The notes: generated from the sequence alone by a model not told the origin. A stretch of DNA of 40,832 nucleotides from Candidatus Omnitrophota bacterium (GCA_023247035.1 JAHFHG010000016.1:1-40832), one strand, 5' to 3'. Shown: positions 18,432-29,205, numbered from the stretch's first letter. Numbers and translations are program-made.

Positions 18432-18935
18432 TCATTGGGACTTCCTTGCCGAATTCAATTTAATTTTTCCAAATCCAATCTTTTCTAACACAGCCTTTTG
18501 CCTGCGTTCCATCCGGAGGGCCTGTTTTTTCGTTTGATCCGAATGTCCCATCAAATGCAAAATCCCGTGGCAAAGATAAAAGGCCAGCTCATAAAAAAAG
18601 GGATTCCCATATTCCGGGGCCTGCCGGGCCGTTGTGTCCAATGAAATGACAATATCGCCTAAAAAAACAGCGCCGGCCGCCGGGGCCTTCAGTTTCTTTC
18701 CTTCCAACTGGCTGAAAGCAATCACATCGGCGGAGCGATCGTGTTTCAAGTGTTGTTGATTCAGTCTTCGGATTTGTCTATCTCCTACAAGCCAAAGGCT
18801 GAGGGCCGCTTTTTTCCACCCGAGCTCTTCAAGAATTTTCCCGGCTGTCATTCGAAGATGCCGCATCGAAAAAGGATATTTTTCTTTCAGAGTTTTTGCG
18901 CAGCGGATTTGAATATCAAAAGGAAGCTTAGCCAT
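18432..18935 (-). CDS. ybeY: Endoribonuclease YbeY
   Basis: LNQQHLKHDRSADVIAF, LGDIVIS, HGILHLMGHSD metal-binding motif. Confidence 0.93.
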   Translation of the reverse strand: MAKLPFDIQIRCAKTLKEKYPFSMRHLRMTAGKILEELGWKKAALSLWLVGDRQIRRLNQQHLKHDRSADVIAFSQLEGKKLKAPAAGAVFLGDIVISLDTTARQAPEYGNPFFYELAFYLCHGILHLMGHSDQTKKQALRMERRQKAVLEKIGFGKIKLNSARKSQ

Positions 18936-18976
18936 TAAATCCGTTCAAGCGTGACTCGAGCGGCCGGCATCCTAGA

Positions 18977-21265
18977 TTAAAAATGCCGTTTTGGAAATCC
19001 TACGCGGAACTTTTCAAATTGATCTTCTTCAAAAAGATCCGGTTTGTTGAAGTCCGGCGGAGCAGGGGGGTAGCTGACGCGGGTATGGAAAATGGCCATC
19101 AGGTTATAAACAAAGCTTTCTTGGATCCTGTGAAGGTCTCCGAGCGTCAAGCCGCATTCGTCAAGCTGGCCGTCAATAAACCGGTCATTAATAATTTTCC
19201 GCACCAGCCGGCGGATGCTTTCAGGGGAGGGATCCTTGAGCGAACGTGAGGCCGCCTCGGTGGAATCCGCCAGCAGGGCGAGCGCCGTTTCGCGGCTCTG
19301 CGGCTTCGGTCCGGGATAGCGGAAATCGTCCGGGCTGATCCGCTCCCCCGGCTTGGCGTGATCCAGCGCCTTGCGGTAGAAATAATAAATAATGCCGGTT
19401 CCCTGGTGCTCCGGAATAAACTGCAGGATAGGCCTTTTGAGTTTGTATTGCCGCCCGAGCGCAATCCCGTCCTTGACGTGATTCATAATCACAAGCGAAC
19501 TCATCGTGGGCGCCAGCTTTTCGTGCTTGTTGGAAAATTTGAGGTTTTGATTCTCCGTAAAAAATTCCGCCCGGGGGATTTTCCCGATGTCGTGGAAATA
19601 ACATCCGACGCGGGCCAGGAGCGCGTTGGCGCCGATCGCTTCGCCGGCCGATTCGGCCAGCGTGCTCACGACCAGGCTGTGATGATAAGTCCCGGGCGCT
19701 TCCACAATCATGCGCTTCAGAAGAGGGTGATTCAAATCCGAGAGTTCAAGCAGCGTAATGTCTGTGGTCAAATCAAACACCGATTCCAGAAGCGGGAGTA
19801 AAAGAAAACAAAGGGGCATCGTAATCAAAAGGCCGCTGCCGAGTCCGAGCGCGCTGATCTGAAATGAGTCGACGAGCGGATAGTCGTGGAAAATACGGTA
19901 ACTGAAAAGAACAAAGAAGGCGGCAAGGCCGACCGAGGAACCCGCTTTAAGGAAGTGAATGCGCTTTCTCACCTGCAGGGCGCCAAAGACCCCTGCCATT
20001 CCGGAAATCAAAACCGATAAAAGCCAGTCCCCTTGAAATTCCGCAAGCGGAGCGGCTAGAATCGTCATCATCGCGGCGCTCAAAAATCCGGCCCGGGCAT
20101 TGACGAGAAGGCACATTAAAAGCGGCGCCAGGGCGGCGGGCATCAAGTAAATGGAAGAACCGGGCCAAATCGCGGTCACTTTGGAAAGGATCAGCGTGAG
20201 AGAAAAAATCGTATGGATAAGGATAACCATCCTCAAGGAAGAAATAATTTTCTTCTGAAACTGGGCCAGGTAAATAAAGCAAAGAAAATAAGCCAGCCCC
20301 GCAAGAATCGCCGTCCCAAGCCATTGGCTGAGAACCTTGCGTTCGGTCAGTTTTTTTTGAATGCGGTCCAGATGTTCTTTTGCCGCGGGAGTAATCAGCA
20401 TTCCGTGCTGCACCAAGAGTTCGTTTTTTTTCACCTTCTCCTGCACCGGAGCCGCGGATTCCGCCGCCTTCTTGCGCCGGGATTGCGTCTCTTCTTCAGC
20501 AGGAACGAGGTTCGAGGCAATCACCGCATTGAAAATATCCAGGATTGAATTTTTTAAATGACGATTTTTATTCAACCTTTCCGGCAACATTTGAGCGATA
20601 AACTCACGCGTTTCGCCGGGAGTGATAAGCGTCGCAACTTGAACATTGGACTCTTCTCCGTCCAGCGCGCGGAGGAGCGTAATTTCGTGAATTCTCGTTC
20701 CCAGCAGCTCAAGCTTTTTGCGGTAATCAATCACTCCTTGGGAGGATACGCGCCTCAGAAGGGCCCGCACGGTTTCGCGGATTTGGAGGATATTCGCATC
20801 CTCAAGCAGGAATTTCAAAGACGGCTCGGAAACTTCAAAGGGAAGCTGGCCCGCCTCCGCCGGGCTTCCTTCTCGCCGGCTTTTGCGGACGTCTTGGACA
20901 GCCTCAAAAAAATGGGCGATTTTTTCCTCGGCGTTTTTGAAAACCGACGGATCAATAGAAAAAACCGGCGGGACGTTTTGCGCCTTCTCCTGCTGAAGAG
21001 ACTCCGTGGCCCCCTCATTGACATAGGTGAGTTCAAAGGGAGAAAATAAAGTCCGCGGCGCAGGCTCTCCCACTATAAATTCACGGCCTTCCATTCCCCG
21101 GCTCCACTCCAGGCCCAAAACGGCCGTGGCTAAAATCCACGAGAAGACAAAAATCCCGGACACGGCCCAGGGGACCGGGCCGAAACTTCCCGCCTTCCCC
21201 TGATCCGGATCCCTGCCGAAGGATTGGATAACTTTAGTCCTGATTTTTGCGGCTGTATTTTTCAT
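18977..21265 (-). CDS. 7TM-HD domain phosphohydrolase (PgpH-like)
   Basis: Long extracytoplasmic N-terminal domain, TM cluster, HD domain ([19 protein letters not shown]..., [19 protein letters not shown]). Confidence 0.9.
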   Translation of the reverse strand: MKNTAAKIRTKVIQSFGRDPDQGKAGSFGPVPWAVSGIFVFSWILATAVLGLEWSRGMEGREFIVGEPAPRTLFSPFELTYVNEGATESLQQEKAQNVPPVFSIDPSVFKNAEEKIAHFFEAVQDVRKSRREGSPAEAGQLPFEVSEPSLKFLLEDANILQIRETVRALLRRVSSQGVIDYRKKLELLGTRIHEITLLRALDGEESNVQVATLITPGETREFIAQMLPERLNKNRHLKNSILDIFNAVIASNLVPAEEETQSRRKKAAESAAPVQEKVKKNELLVQHGMLITPAAKEHLDRIQKKLTERKVLSQWLGTAILAGLAYFLCFIYLAQFQKKIISSLRMVILIHTIFSLTLILSKVTAIWPGSSIYLMPAALAPLLMCLLVNARAGFLSAAMMTILAAPLAEFQGDWLLSVLISGMAGVFGALQVRKRIHFLKAGSSVGLAAFFVLFSYRIFHDYPLVDSFQISALGLGSGLLITMPLCFLLLPLLESVFDLTTDITLLELSDLNHPLLKRMIVEAPGTYHHSLVVSTLAESAGEAIGANALLARVGCYFHDIGKIPRAEFFTENQNLKFSNKHEKLAPTMSSLVIMNHVKDGIALGRQYKLKRPILQFIPEHQGTGIIYYFYRKALDHAKPGERISPDDFRYPGPKPQSRETALALLADSTEAASRSLKDPSPESIRRLVRKIINDRFIDGQLDECGLTLGDLHRIQESFVYNLMAIFHTRVSYPPAPPDFNKPDLFEEDQFEKFRVGFPKRHF

Positions 21266-22202
21266 AGGCCTTAATAATTTCCTGGACCAAGGGGTGCCTC
21301 ACCACGTCAGTCTCATCAAAATAGATAAACTTCATGCCGCGCACGCCGGAGAGCACGTCCCGGGCTTCAATAAGCCCGGACTTTTTACCGCCGGGAAGGT
21401 CGATCTGGGTTATGTCGCCGGTCGCCACGGCCTTTGAGGACTGGCCCAGGCGCGTCAGGAACATCTTCATCTGGATGTGCGTGCAATTCTGAGCCTCGTC
21501 CAAAATCACAAAAGAATCGTTCAACGTGCGCCCCCTCATATAGGCCAAAGGTGCCACTTCGATGACGCCCCGGTCAATGAGCTTGGCGACTTCTTCATAA
21601 TCCATCATATCGTATAAGGCATCGTAAAGGGGACGCAGGTAAGGATTGACCTTCGCGTAAAGATCCCCCGGCAGAAAACCCAAATTTTCTCCCGCTTCCA
21701 CCGCCGGACGGGTGAGGATGATCCGCTGGACCTGTTTTCTTTTCAAATAATCAATCGCCGCGGCCATTGCCAGGTAGGTTTTTCCCGTGCCGGCCGGGCC
21801 GATGCCGAAAACGATATCAAAATCGCGGACAGCCTCCAAATAATCCGATTGATTTTTGCTTTTGGCTTGAATGACCTTGCCGCGATGAAAATAACGGACA
21901 GCGGAGAGCGGCTTTCGTTCAGGCTTTTCATCCGATCCCTTGAGGCCGACCGTGCGATCCCGTATCTCTTGAAGATGGTTGAGAAAGTACCGGTAGGCCT
22001 TTTCAATATTCGCCTTTTCCCCCACTATTTTGAGGCGGTAATTCCGGGCCGAAATCCGGACGTGGTATTCTTTTTCCGCAAAGCGGAGATTTTCATCAAG
22101 GCTTCCGTAAAGCGCGATCGCCTCGTCATTCGAATTCAATTTAAGTATTTTTTCCAAGGATATTGCCTCCCCATCCTCAAGAGCAAGGGCGCGCAGGCGC
22201 AC
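21234..22202 (-). CDS. phoH: PhoH-like ATPase
   Basis: [67 protein letters not shown]. Confidence 0.95.
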   Translation of the reverse strand: MRLRALALEDGEAISLEKILKLNSNDEAIALYGSLDENLRFAEKEYHVRISARNYRLKIVGEKANIEKAYRYFLNHLQEIRDRTVGLKGSDEKPERKPLSAVRYFHRGKVIQAKSKNQSDYLEAVRDFDIVFGIGPAGTGKTYLAMAAAIDYLKRKQVQRIILTRPAVEAGENLGFLPGDLYAKVNPYLRPLYDALYDMMDYEEVAKLIDRGVIEVAPLAYMRGRTLNDSFVILDEAQNCTHIQMKMFLTRLGQSSKAVATGDITQIDLPGGKKSGLIEARDVLSGVRGMKFIYFDETDVVRHPLVQEIIKAYEKYSRKNQD

Positions 22203-22246
22203 CCTTACCGGAAATTGCCAAGAAACCTTTTAATCTGGGCGCGGCT

Positions 22247-24010
22247 TTAAGTTCGTATATTTAAATTCAATTCCTTCAACTGCCTCGGGCTGACACTCGA
22301 AGGCGCCTCCGTCATCAAGCAAGCGCCCTTTTGCGTTTTGGGGAAGGCAATCACTTCCCGTATCGATTCGCGGCCCAGCAAAAGCGTCACGAACCGGTCC
22401 AGCCCGATCGCCAATCCGCCGTGAGGAGGGGCGCCGAAACTCAATGCTTTCAAGAGAAACCCGAATTTTCCCTCCGCCTCTTCGGGCCCGATGCTGAGCG
22501 CTTTGAAAACTTTCTCCTGAATCTCCCGGGAATGAATACGGATACTCCCTCCACCGATTTCCGTGCCGTTCAGCACAAGATCGTAGGCGCGCGCCCTTAC
22601 CCTTAAAGGATCCGTTTCCAGAAATTCCATATCTTCCGGTTTGGGAGAAGTAAAGGGATGATGAAGAGCCTGATACCGCTTGTCTTCCTCGTTCCATTCC
22701 AGCAGAGGAAAATTTTTGATCCACAAGATCTCAAATTTTCCGGGCGGAAGCGCAAGATACTCCTCCGCCAGGCGGACGCGGAGCGCGCCGAGGGAAATCG
22801 CCGACGTGGAAACGTCGCTGGCGACCAAAAACAAAATATCGCCGGCCTTCGCGCCAAAGGCATTCACCATTTTTGCAATCCGCTCCTCCTCGAAAAATTT
22901 TTGGATGGGCGATTCCACTTTGGCCGGCCCTGCGACCCGGAACCACGCCAGCCCTTTGGCCCCGTAATTTTGGATCCACTGCGTCATCTCCTCAAAATCT
23001 TTGCGCGAGAATTCCTGTTTGTTGGGCGGAGTAAAACAGAGGCCGCGAATTTTTCCTTTTTGGGACAGGCAATCCTCGAAAATCTTGAACTTGCTGCCTT
23101 CAAAAACAGGGTTCATGTCCCGGAGTTCCATTCCGAAGCGCATATCCGGCTTGTCGGAACCAAAACGCGAAAGGGCCTCGTCATAATTTAAGGAGCGGAA
23201 AGGCCGTTCCAATCGAACCTGAAGGGCCTTTTCAAAGACCTCGGCCACCATTCCTTCGACAATTTTCATCACGTCGTCCTCGTCCACAAAGGACATTTCC
23301 AGATCAATTTGGGTGTGCTCGGGCTGCCGGTCGGAACGGAGGTCTTCATCACGGAAACAGCGGGCGAGCTGAAAATAGCGGTCGTAGCCGGCGACCATCA
23401 AAAGCTGCTTAAAAAGCTGCGGCGACTGGGGAAGGGCGTAAAAACTTCCGGGATTAAGCCGGGAAGGAACGAGAAAATCGCGCGCGCCTTCGGGCGTGCT
23501 GCGCGTCAGATAAGGCGTTTCTATTTCAAGGAATTCCTGGCGGTCCAGATAATCGCGGACGATTTTTGAAACGCGGTAGCGAAAACCGAGCGCCTCGACC
23601 ATTTCCTTGCGCCGGAGGTCAATAAACCGGTACCTCAGGCGCAGCTCCTCGCTGACCAGCTTTTCACTGAGTTCAAAAGGCGGCGTGGGGCAGGGATTCA
23701 AAATTTTCAGCTCGCTTACCAAAACTTCCATTTCCCCTGTCTTGAGTTTTTTATTCACCGTCCCTTCAGGCCGTTTGCGCACGACTCCCTTGATCTGGAT
23801 CACGTATTCGGAACGCAAATGCTTGCCTCTCCGGTGCGCTTCCGGCTTTTCCGAGGCGCTGAAAACAATCTGCGTCACTCCCCAGCGGTCGCGCAAATCG
23901 ATAAAAATAAGATCGCCGTGATCCCGATAAGTGTCCACCCAGCCCGCCAAGATCACCTCTCGGTCCAAAGATTTCAAGTCGAGCTGGCCGCAATTCGAAG
24001 TCCGCATCAT
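22247..24010 (-). CDS. aspS: Aspartyl-tRNA synthetase
   Basis: WVDTYRDHGDLIFIDLRDRWGVTQIVF, FLEIETPYLTRSTPEGARDFLVPSR, GLAIGLDRFVTLLLGRESIREVIAFPK. Confidence 0.97.
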   Translation of the reverse strand: MMRTSNCGQLDLKSLDREVILAGWVDTYRDHGDLIFIDLRDRWGVTQIVFSASEKPEAHRRGKHLRSEYVIQIKGVVRKRPEGTVNKKLKTGEMEVLVSELKILNPCPTPPFELSEKLVSEELRLRYRFIDLRRKEMVEALGFRYRVSKIVRDYLDRQEFLEIETPYLTRSTPEGARDFLVPSRLNPGSFYALPQSPQLFKQLLMVAGYDRYFQLARCFRDEDLRSDRQPEHTQIDLEMSFVDEDDVMKIVEGMVAEVFEKALQVRLERPFRSLNYDEALSRFGSDKPDMRFGMELRDMNPVFEGSKFKIFEDCLSQKGKIRGLCFTPPNKQEFSRKDFEEMTQWIQNYGAKGLAWFRVAGPAKVESPIQKFFEEERIAKMVNAFGAKAGDILFLVASDVSTSAISLGALRVRLAEEYLALPPGKFEILWIKNFPLLEWNEEDKRYQALHHPFTSPKPEDMEFLETDPLRVRARAYDLVLNGTEIGGGSIRIHSREIQEKVFKALSIGPEEAEGKFGFLLKALSFGAPPHGGLAIGLDRFVTLLLGRESIREVIAFPKTQKGACLMTEAPSSVSPRQLKELNLNIRT

Positions 24011-25278
24011 AGGCCTAGGACTCCTTCCAAATAGGAAACAAGCCGTGCTTTTTCCACTTCAACTTGTTTTTTTTCATTCAGATCTTTAACCGCCCATTTG
24101 CCTTTTTGAAACTCCTCCGCGCCGAGGATTAATGCAAAACGAATGCCAAGCTGATTGGCTTTCTTCAAATGCCGCGACAAAGAATTCTCCCCGTGCAAGG
24201 TCTCAATCCGGATGCCTTTTGCCCTCAATTCCAGAGAAGCTTTTTGGCATAATCCGAGAATCTCACAACTGGATTCAAGCGGCGCCAGATAAATTCTCCG
24301 GCTGTCTAAAATTTTGGAAAAGGCCCCGCCGCTTTTTTCAAGGGCCGCCAGCAGGCGTTCGATTCCGATACTAAAACCCGTGCAAGGCGTCGGCGCCCCG
24401 CCCAATTCCTCATAAAGCCGGTCGTAGCGGCCGCCGCCGGCGACGGCGTCCTGCGCGCCCAGGCCTTCGGCCGACGCTTCGAAGACGCTTCCGTTATAAT
24501 AATCCAGGCCGCGGACAAGGCGGCGCTTGATCTCAAAAGGAATGCCGTGGGTTTGCATCTGGTCTTTAAGATGATTGAAGTTTTCACTTTGAGGCGCGAT
24601 TTTTTCCCAAGGAGCGGATTGAATGACCGGCTGGCAGCTCTCATTTTTGCAGTCGAAAATCCGCAGGACATTTTTTTCCAACCGCCATCGGCAATCCTCG
24701 CAGAGTCTTGATTTTTCGCCTTGAAAATAATCTTTCAGCGCCGCCGCCCTTTTCCCCTGATCTTCAGGAGCTCCCAAATCATTCAGCCGGAGCATTGGAT
24801 TTTTGATGCCTGCGTAATTCAAAAACCGGTAAAGGAGCGCGACCGCCTCAAAATCTGCAGAAACCCCCGGCTCATTGATGATTTCAATCCCGATCTGATG
24901 GAACTGCCGTTTTCGTCCGGCCTGCGGGCGCTCGGCGCGGAACATAGGCCCCAAATAATAGAGCCGCAAAGACTTGGCCTGGCGGAGCAGGCCTTTTTCA
25001 ATTACGGCGCGCGCGACGGAGGCGGTCATTTCCGGGCGAAGCGAGACATTCCGCTCACCGCGATCTTGGAAACTGAACATTTCCTTATGAACAATATCGC
25101 TCGACTCTCCTACCGAGCGGACGAAAAGATCGGTCAATTCCAGGACGGGAGTGCGGATTTCCTTAAAGCCGGCGGCCTCGAAATAAATGCGGGCCTTTTC
25201 TTCAATCCACTGCCATTTTTCCACCTCGCCGGGAAGGATATCTTCCATTCCGCGAAGGGCTTCGTATTTCTGCGCCAT
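24007..25278 (-). CDS. hisS: Histidyl-tRNA synthetase
   Basis: LRGMEDILPGEV, LRPEMTASVARAVIE, LGAQDAVAGGGRYDRLYEELGG, GFSIGIERLL. Confidence 0.97.
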   Translation of the reverse strand: MAQKYEALRGMEDILPGEVEKWQWIEEKARIYFEAAGFKEIRTPVLELTDLFVRSVGESSDIVHKEMFSFQDRGERNVSLRPEMTASVARAVIEKGLLRQAKSLRLYYLGPMFRAERPQAGRKRQFHQIGIEIINEPGVSADFEAVALLYRFLNYAGIKNPMLRLNDLGAPEDQGKRAAALKDYFQGEKSRLCEDCRWRLEKNVLRIFDCKNESCQPVIQSAPWEKIAPQSENFNHLKDQMQTHGIPFEIKRRLVRGLDYYNGSVFEASAEGLGAQDAVAGGGRYDRLYEELGGAPTPCTGFSIGIERLLAALEKSGGAFSKILDSRRIYLAPLESSCEILGLCQKASLELRAKGIRIETLHGENSLSRHLKKANQLGIRFALILGAEEFQKGKWAVKDLNEKKQVEVEKARLVSYLEGVLGL

Positions 25279-25279
25279 T

Positions 25280-25636
25280 TTATCTTAGGATTTCACGGAT
25301 TCGTTCGGCGGGGCGGGCCAAGATTGCCTTGGAGCCTTTTTCCACAATCGGACGCTGAATGAGGTCAGGATGCTTGGTCATCAGATCAATGATCTCGCTT
25401 TCGGAAAGTTTTTTCTTGGCCAGATTGAGTTCCTTATAGAGGGGCTCCTTGGCACGCAGAAGCTCGGCGGCTGGAATTCCCATTTTCCCCAGGAGTTCTT
25501 TAATTTTGGCCTTGGGCAAAGGATCGAGGTAATAATTCACGCTGTCAAAATCCACGCCGCTTTCTTTGAGGACATTGAAAACGGTGCGGCAGGCGGTGCA
25601 CGTTGGTTTTTGATAGATCGTTATTTTCGTCATCAT
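25280..25636 (-). CDS. ArsC/Spx-family thioredoxin-fold protein
   Basis: ITIYQKPTCTACRTVFNVLKESGVDFDSVNYYLDPLPKAKIKELLGKMGI; LIQRPIVEKGSKAILARPAERIREIL. Confidence 0.88.
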   Translation of the reverse strand: MMTKITIYQKPTCTACRTVFNVLKESGVDFDSVNYYLDPLPKAKIKELLGKMGIPAAELLRAKEPLYKELNLAKKKLSESEIIDLMTKHPDLIQRPIVEKGSKAILARPAERIREILR

Positions 25637-26179
25637 TTACTCCGAAAATTTTTCAACTTCGTAACGGTAAACTTCCGCCCGCGCGCATTCGTCAGGATCA
25701 AGCCCCGCTTTTCCCTTCGCGCAATAGGTCACGAATTCAGGAACGGTCCATTTTTGTTCGACCGCCACTTCAGGAAGAAAAGTCCCAACACGCGAGTCCA
25801 GTTTAACATAAATGCCATGCCTGCCTATTTCTATTTCTTCTAAAGAACGGGCCTTCTCCAGCGCTCCCAGCACGGAAATTTCAATCCGGATCTGATCTAA
25901 TTCCTGCTTCACGATCGGAGAAAAGCGGAGGTCCTGAAACGCAGCGGCAATCGCCATCCGGATGAGATTTTGGGAAAGAGGAAACTGGGTATCAAACGTT
26001 CCCACGCAGCCCCGCAACGCCCCGTTTTTCTTCAGCGTGACAAAACACCCTCGTTTAAAATTGCATTCCGGCGATTCCGTTTGGAAAGCAAGATGATCTC
26101 CCGTTTCAAGGTAGTTTCCAATCGCCTTTCGGGCGAGTTCCAGAAGTGATTTTTTGCTATTCGAAGATAAATCCGGCAT
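25637..26179 (-). CDS. AMMECR1-domain protein (AmmeMemoRadiSam system protein A)
   Basis: ALRGCVGTFDTQFPLSQNLIRMAIAAAFQDLRFSPI, IEIGRHGIYVKLDSRVGTFLPEVAVEQ. Start trimmed from track start 26236 to internal ATG at 26179 (MPDLSSNSKKSLLELARKAIGNYL), which reduces overlap with the upstream gene. Confidence 0.88.
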   Translation of the reverse strand: MPDLSSNSKKSLLELARKAIGNYLETGDHLAFQTESPECNFKRGCFVTLKKNGALRGCVGTFDTQFPLSQNLIRMAIAAAFQDLRFSPIVKQELDQIRIEISVLGALEKARSLEEIEIGRHGIYVKLDSRVGTFLPEVAVEQKWTVPEFVTYCAKGKAGLDPDECARAEVYRYEVEKFSE

Positions 26180-26963
26180 ACCCGACAACCCGCTCCGTAT
26201 CTCCTGTAGCGTCCGCACTGGTGGTGTAATCCACAAGGGTTGCGCTTTTGATCCCCAGCGCCTCCTTCATCACAAGAAGCATATAAACCGGCACAAAACC
26301 GCACATCGTAACGCGGTATTTCTTGACCGCTTTCACGAGAGCTTCCTCATCCAAATTTTCAATAGCGTCCAAGGCATACCGGTCTTTTCTCCGCGTGGCC
26401 TCGTCGGATTCATAATGGCTCATATCATTGGAAATGACGGCGAGAAATCGTTCCTTTCTGACGGCAAGCATCGTCCCGATCGCCAAAGCCGCTTCACGCG
26501 CAAGACCGAGATCCAGGGTTCCCACAATCAAAGGCGCAATTTGAGCCGCAGGATTTTTGAATTGCAGGAAAGGGATCAGGACCTCCAAAGAATGCTCAGA
26601 ACCGTGCGCCTGCTCGTCATTTCTCAAATCGTGGGAGGCTTCAAGAAGCGACATTGCAAGATCGCCGGCTACCGGCGCCTTTCCCAGAGGAGTCTGCCAT
26701 TCTCCGCGGCAGAAGAGCGCAAAATCCGATCCCGATCTTTTATGATTAGGCCCGATCAAAATATTTTTTTCCGGCACGGCGACGCGCGAAAGGACCCGGC
26801 AGGCCGTCTGCCCGGAATAAACATATCCGGCGTGAGGCAGAATCACGGCTTTGGCGTGAACCTGCTTCGAAGACGTCTCAAGATAAGTCCGGCAGAACTG
26901 AAACAACTCTTCGCGGCTGGAAGGATAAAAGCTACCCGCTGCGCAAGGATTGCGGATGAGCAT
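26157..26963 (-). CDS. Memo family protein (AmmeMemoRadiSam system protein B)
   Basis: AVILPHAGYVYSGQTA, ILIGPNHKRSG, VISNDMSHYES, TMCGFVPVYMLL: Memo/extradiol dioxygenase-like ligand positions. Confidence 0.93.
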   Translation of the reverse strand: MLIRNPCAAGSFYPSSREELFQFCRTYLETSSKQVHAKAVILPHAGYVYSGQTACRVLSRVAVPEKNILIGPNHKRSGSDFALFCRGEWQTPLGKAPVAGDLAMSLLEASHDLRNDEQAHGSEHSLEVLIPFLQFKNPAAQIAPLIVGTLDLGLAREAALAIGTMLAVRKERFLAVISNDMSHYESDEATRRKDRYALDAIENLDEEALVKAVKKYRVTMCGFVPVYMLLVMKEALGIKSATLVDYTTSADATGDTERVVGYAGFIFE

Positions 26964-26989
26964 GGAGAGAACCTGAGGGTTGAGACGCG

Positions 26990-27169
26990 CTAGAATCTTT
27001 TCTTTTTATTCTTTGAGGAGCGCTGCTTGCGGCGTCGTTTTTCGCTGGGCTTCTCGTAATGTTTTCTCTGTTTGAGAATCTTCAAAATGCCTTCGCGTTC
27101 AAGTTTTTTCTTTAAACGCTTCAGGGCTTTATCTAAAGGTTCGTTTGCGGTAACCTCGACTCTCGTCAC
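26990..27169 (-). CDS. rpsU: 30S ribosomal protein S21 (GTG start; absent from the supplied ORF track)
   Basis: Manual translation: MTRVEVTANEPLDKALKRLKKKLEREGILKILKQRKHYEKPSEKRRRKQRSSKNKKKRF (59 aa); GAAAGGAT ribosome-binding site just upstream. Confidence 0.92.
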   Translation of the reverse strand: MTRVEVTANEPLDKALKRLKKKLEREGILKILKQRKHYEKPSEKRRRKQRSSKNKKKRF

Positions 27170-27214
27170 TCGGTATCCTTTCGGTTGAGTTTCATCCCTT
27201 GTAAATCAGGCCGT

Positions 27215-27242
27215 ATTATACGTTATTCAAAGTCAGGGTCAA
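27215..27242 (-). promoter_or_regulatory. Candidate promoter for rpsU
   Basis: Minus strand TTGACC (27242-27237), 16-nt spacer, TATAAT (27220-27215), ~50 nt upstream of the rpsU GTG. Confidence 0.65.
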
Positions 27243-27249
27243 GCGAGAG

Positions 27250-28005
27250 ATGGATTTGCTTTTTTCCTTTGCAGCCGCCAGATTATTCCCTAGAATAGCC
27301 GTCATGATAAAGTCCTTTGCCGGCTTGAACCTTTACACTGAAGCTTTTCTAAGGTTGATTTATCCTGCAGCGTGCGGCGTTTGCCGGGCGCCGCTTGAGC
27401 TTGAGGAAAAAGGGATATGCTCCGGCTGTAAAATAACTCTCAAGGCCCTTCGCTTTTCACCGGAAGAAGCCGCGATCAGCCAAAATTTTGAATTCCTAGA
27501 CGGCGCCTGGGCCCTTTATCCTTACAAGTCGCCTGTCAAAGAAATCATTTCCGGCATCAAGTTTTTAAAAAAAAGGTGGCTTGTTTCTGTCTTCGCCGAA
27601 GACATCTCCGAAATGGCGCTCCGGATTACGGGCGACACTTCTTATCACGCTGTGATTCCCGTTCCCATCCACCGGAGCCGGCTCATTGAGCGGGAGTTTA
27701 ATCAATCCGAATTGATTGCGGCAAGGATTGCCGAATCTTCGGGGGTTCCGCTCAGGTCCGGCAGGCTCCGAAAACGGTTTCAAACGCCTCCGCAGAATCA
27801 GCTTTCCCGCCAGGAAAGGAAAACGAATCTTTATAGGGCTTTTGAGCTTTTAAAATCCCAGGCTGCCGAAGGAAAACAGCTGCTCCTGGTCGATGATATC
27901 TTCACCACCGGAGCTACCGCCGAAGAAACTGCGCGCGCTCTGAAGGAACACGGCGCCCGCCGCGTGGATCTTTTTACGCTGGCCAGGACGGAGATCCGTT
28001 CATGA
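27250..28005 (+). CDS. ComF family protein / phosphoribosyltransferase
   Basis: LIYPAACGVCRAPLELEEKGICSGC zinc motif; REFNQSELIAARIAESSGVPL; QLLLVDDIFTTGATAEETARAL PRPP motif. Start may be the internal ATG at 27304. Confidence 0.9.
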   Translation: MDLLFSFAAARLFPRIAVMIKSFAGLNLYTEAFLRLIYPAACGVCRAPLELEEKGICSGCKITLKALRFSPEEAAISQNFEFLDGAWALYPYKSPVKEIISGIKFLKKRWLVSVFAEDISEMALRITGDTSYHAVIPVPIHRSRLIEREFNQSELIAARIAESSGVPLRSGRLRKRFQTPPQNQLSRQERKTNLYRAFELLKSQAAEGKQLLLVDDIFTTGATAEETARALKEHGARRVDLFTLARTEIRS

Positions 28006-29099
28006 AGGTGCTCGACCGCTACCTTACCCGCGAACTTGCAGTCCCCGTTTTTTACTCCAGCATTGCTTTAGTTTTTCTGATCCTGATTGCCGATCTTTTC
28101 GACAACCTGGACGAACTGTTGCGCTACCAGGTCGAATTCAAAACTATTTTGACCTACTACCTCGCGCTCATCCCCTTCGCCTTTAGCGAAACCATTGCCT
28201 GGGCGGCGTGGCTCGGCGCTCTTTTTCTCCTTGTCAACCTTGGATTTCACAATGAAATTACGGCGATGAAGACTGCGGGGCTTAAAATTACGACGATTAT
28301 TAGACCGGTCATTTTCTTTGGATTCCTTCTGGGCGTGGGCACTTTTCTTGTCAACGACAGGATCGTCGCCAAAACTTTCCGCACGGCTTATGAGATCAGG
28401 GAAATTCACATTGAAAAAAAGAAAAGCAGCGCCCTCGAAAAAACGCTTCAGAATGTCACCTATCACTCTAAAGACAGCGAACTTTATTACTTCCAGACTT
28501 TCTCAAAGGGCAAAGAGGAGGTGCAGGGCGTGGTCGTGCTTTGGCTGGATCCAAAGGATGGCAAAACACGGAAAAAAATGGTGGCCAGACGCGGCGTTTG
28601 GAAAGACAACCTTTGGGAGTTTGAAGGCGTCAGCGAGTATTTGATGGACTCGAGCGGGAGAATCCTGGGCGAGCCGAAAAGTTTCGCTAAAAAAATTTAT
28701 CCTGAAATTAATGTCCCGCCGCTTGAGCTGGCCTTGGCCTCAATGGAAAGCAGCTTTCTGACCTATCGAGAGCTGAAAGGCTCCATCCAGAAGCTGAAGC
28801 AAAACGGCGTCAATGTTTCTTCGGAAATCGTGGATATGCACGAACGCTTGGCCGTTCCCTGGAAAGGCCTTGTGATGATGTTTATTACGGTGCCGATTCT
28901 GGCCCGGACCACCTCCCGCAAACTTATCGCCGTGAATGTCCTGCTTTGCGTGGGTTTAGTCTTTCTTTATCACGTCGTCGGCGCAATCGGGCTTGCGCTT
29001 GGAAAGGCGGGAAAGCTTTTCCCGTTCTTTAGCGCGTGGGGCACAAATATTATTTTTGCCGCCGGGTCCCTGATCAGGCTTGAAAGAGCCAATCATTAA
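28002..29099 (+). CDS. LptF/LptG (YjgP/YjgQ) family permease
   Basis: KVLDRYLTRELAVPVFYSSIALVFLILIADLFDNLDELL; NEITAMKTAGLKI; C-terminal TM block. Confidence 0.9.
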   Translation: MKVLDRYLTRELAVPVFYSSIALVFLILIADLFDNLDELLRYQVEFKTILTYYLALIPFAFSETIAWAAWLGALFLLVNLGFHNEITAMKTAGLKITTIIRPVIFFGFLLGVGTFLVNDRIVAKTFRTAYEIREIHIEKKKSSALEKTLQNVTYHSKDSELYYFQTFSKGKEEVQGVVVLWLDPKDGKTRKKMVARRGVWKDNLWEFEGVSEYLMDSSGRILGEPKSFAKKIYPEINVPPLELALASMESSFLTYRELKGSIQKLKQNGVNVSSEIVDMHERLAVPWKGLVMMFITVPILARTTSRKLIAVNVLLCVGLVFLYHVVGAIGLALGKAGKLFPFFSAWGTNIIFAAGSLIRLERANH

Positions 29100-29205
29100 G
29101 CGTCTATCAGAAAATTCCGGATCTCGCCTTCGTATAACACGGCAGGTGAGGGACTGAAATTCCACGCCATTTTTTGGGGATTGCGGAAGCCGGCCCCTAA
29201 TAGGA

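Noticed and set aside
26154-26993. 279-aa plus-strand ORF opposite the Memo gene
   Set aside because: Long but antisense to a clearly conserved protein; no recognisable motifs.
29100-29205. Possible small RNA or terminator between convergent lptF/G-like and cyclophilin genes
   Set aside because: Only a 4-bp GGGG/CCCC pairing was found by eye; insufficient.
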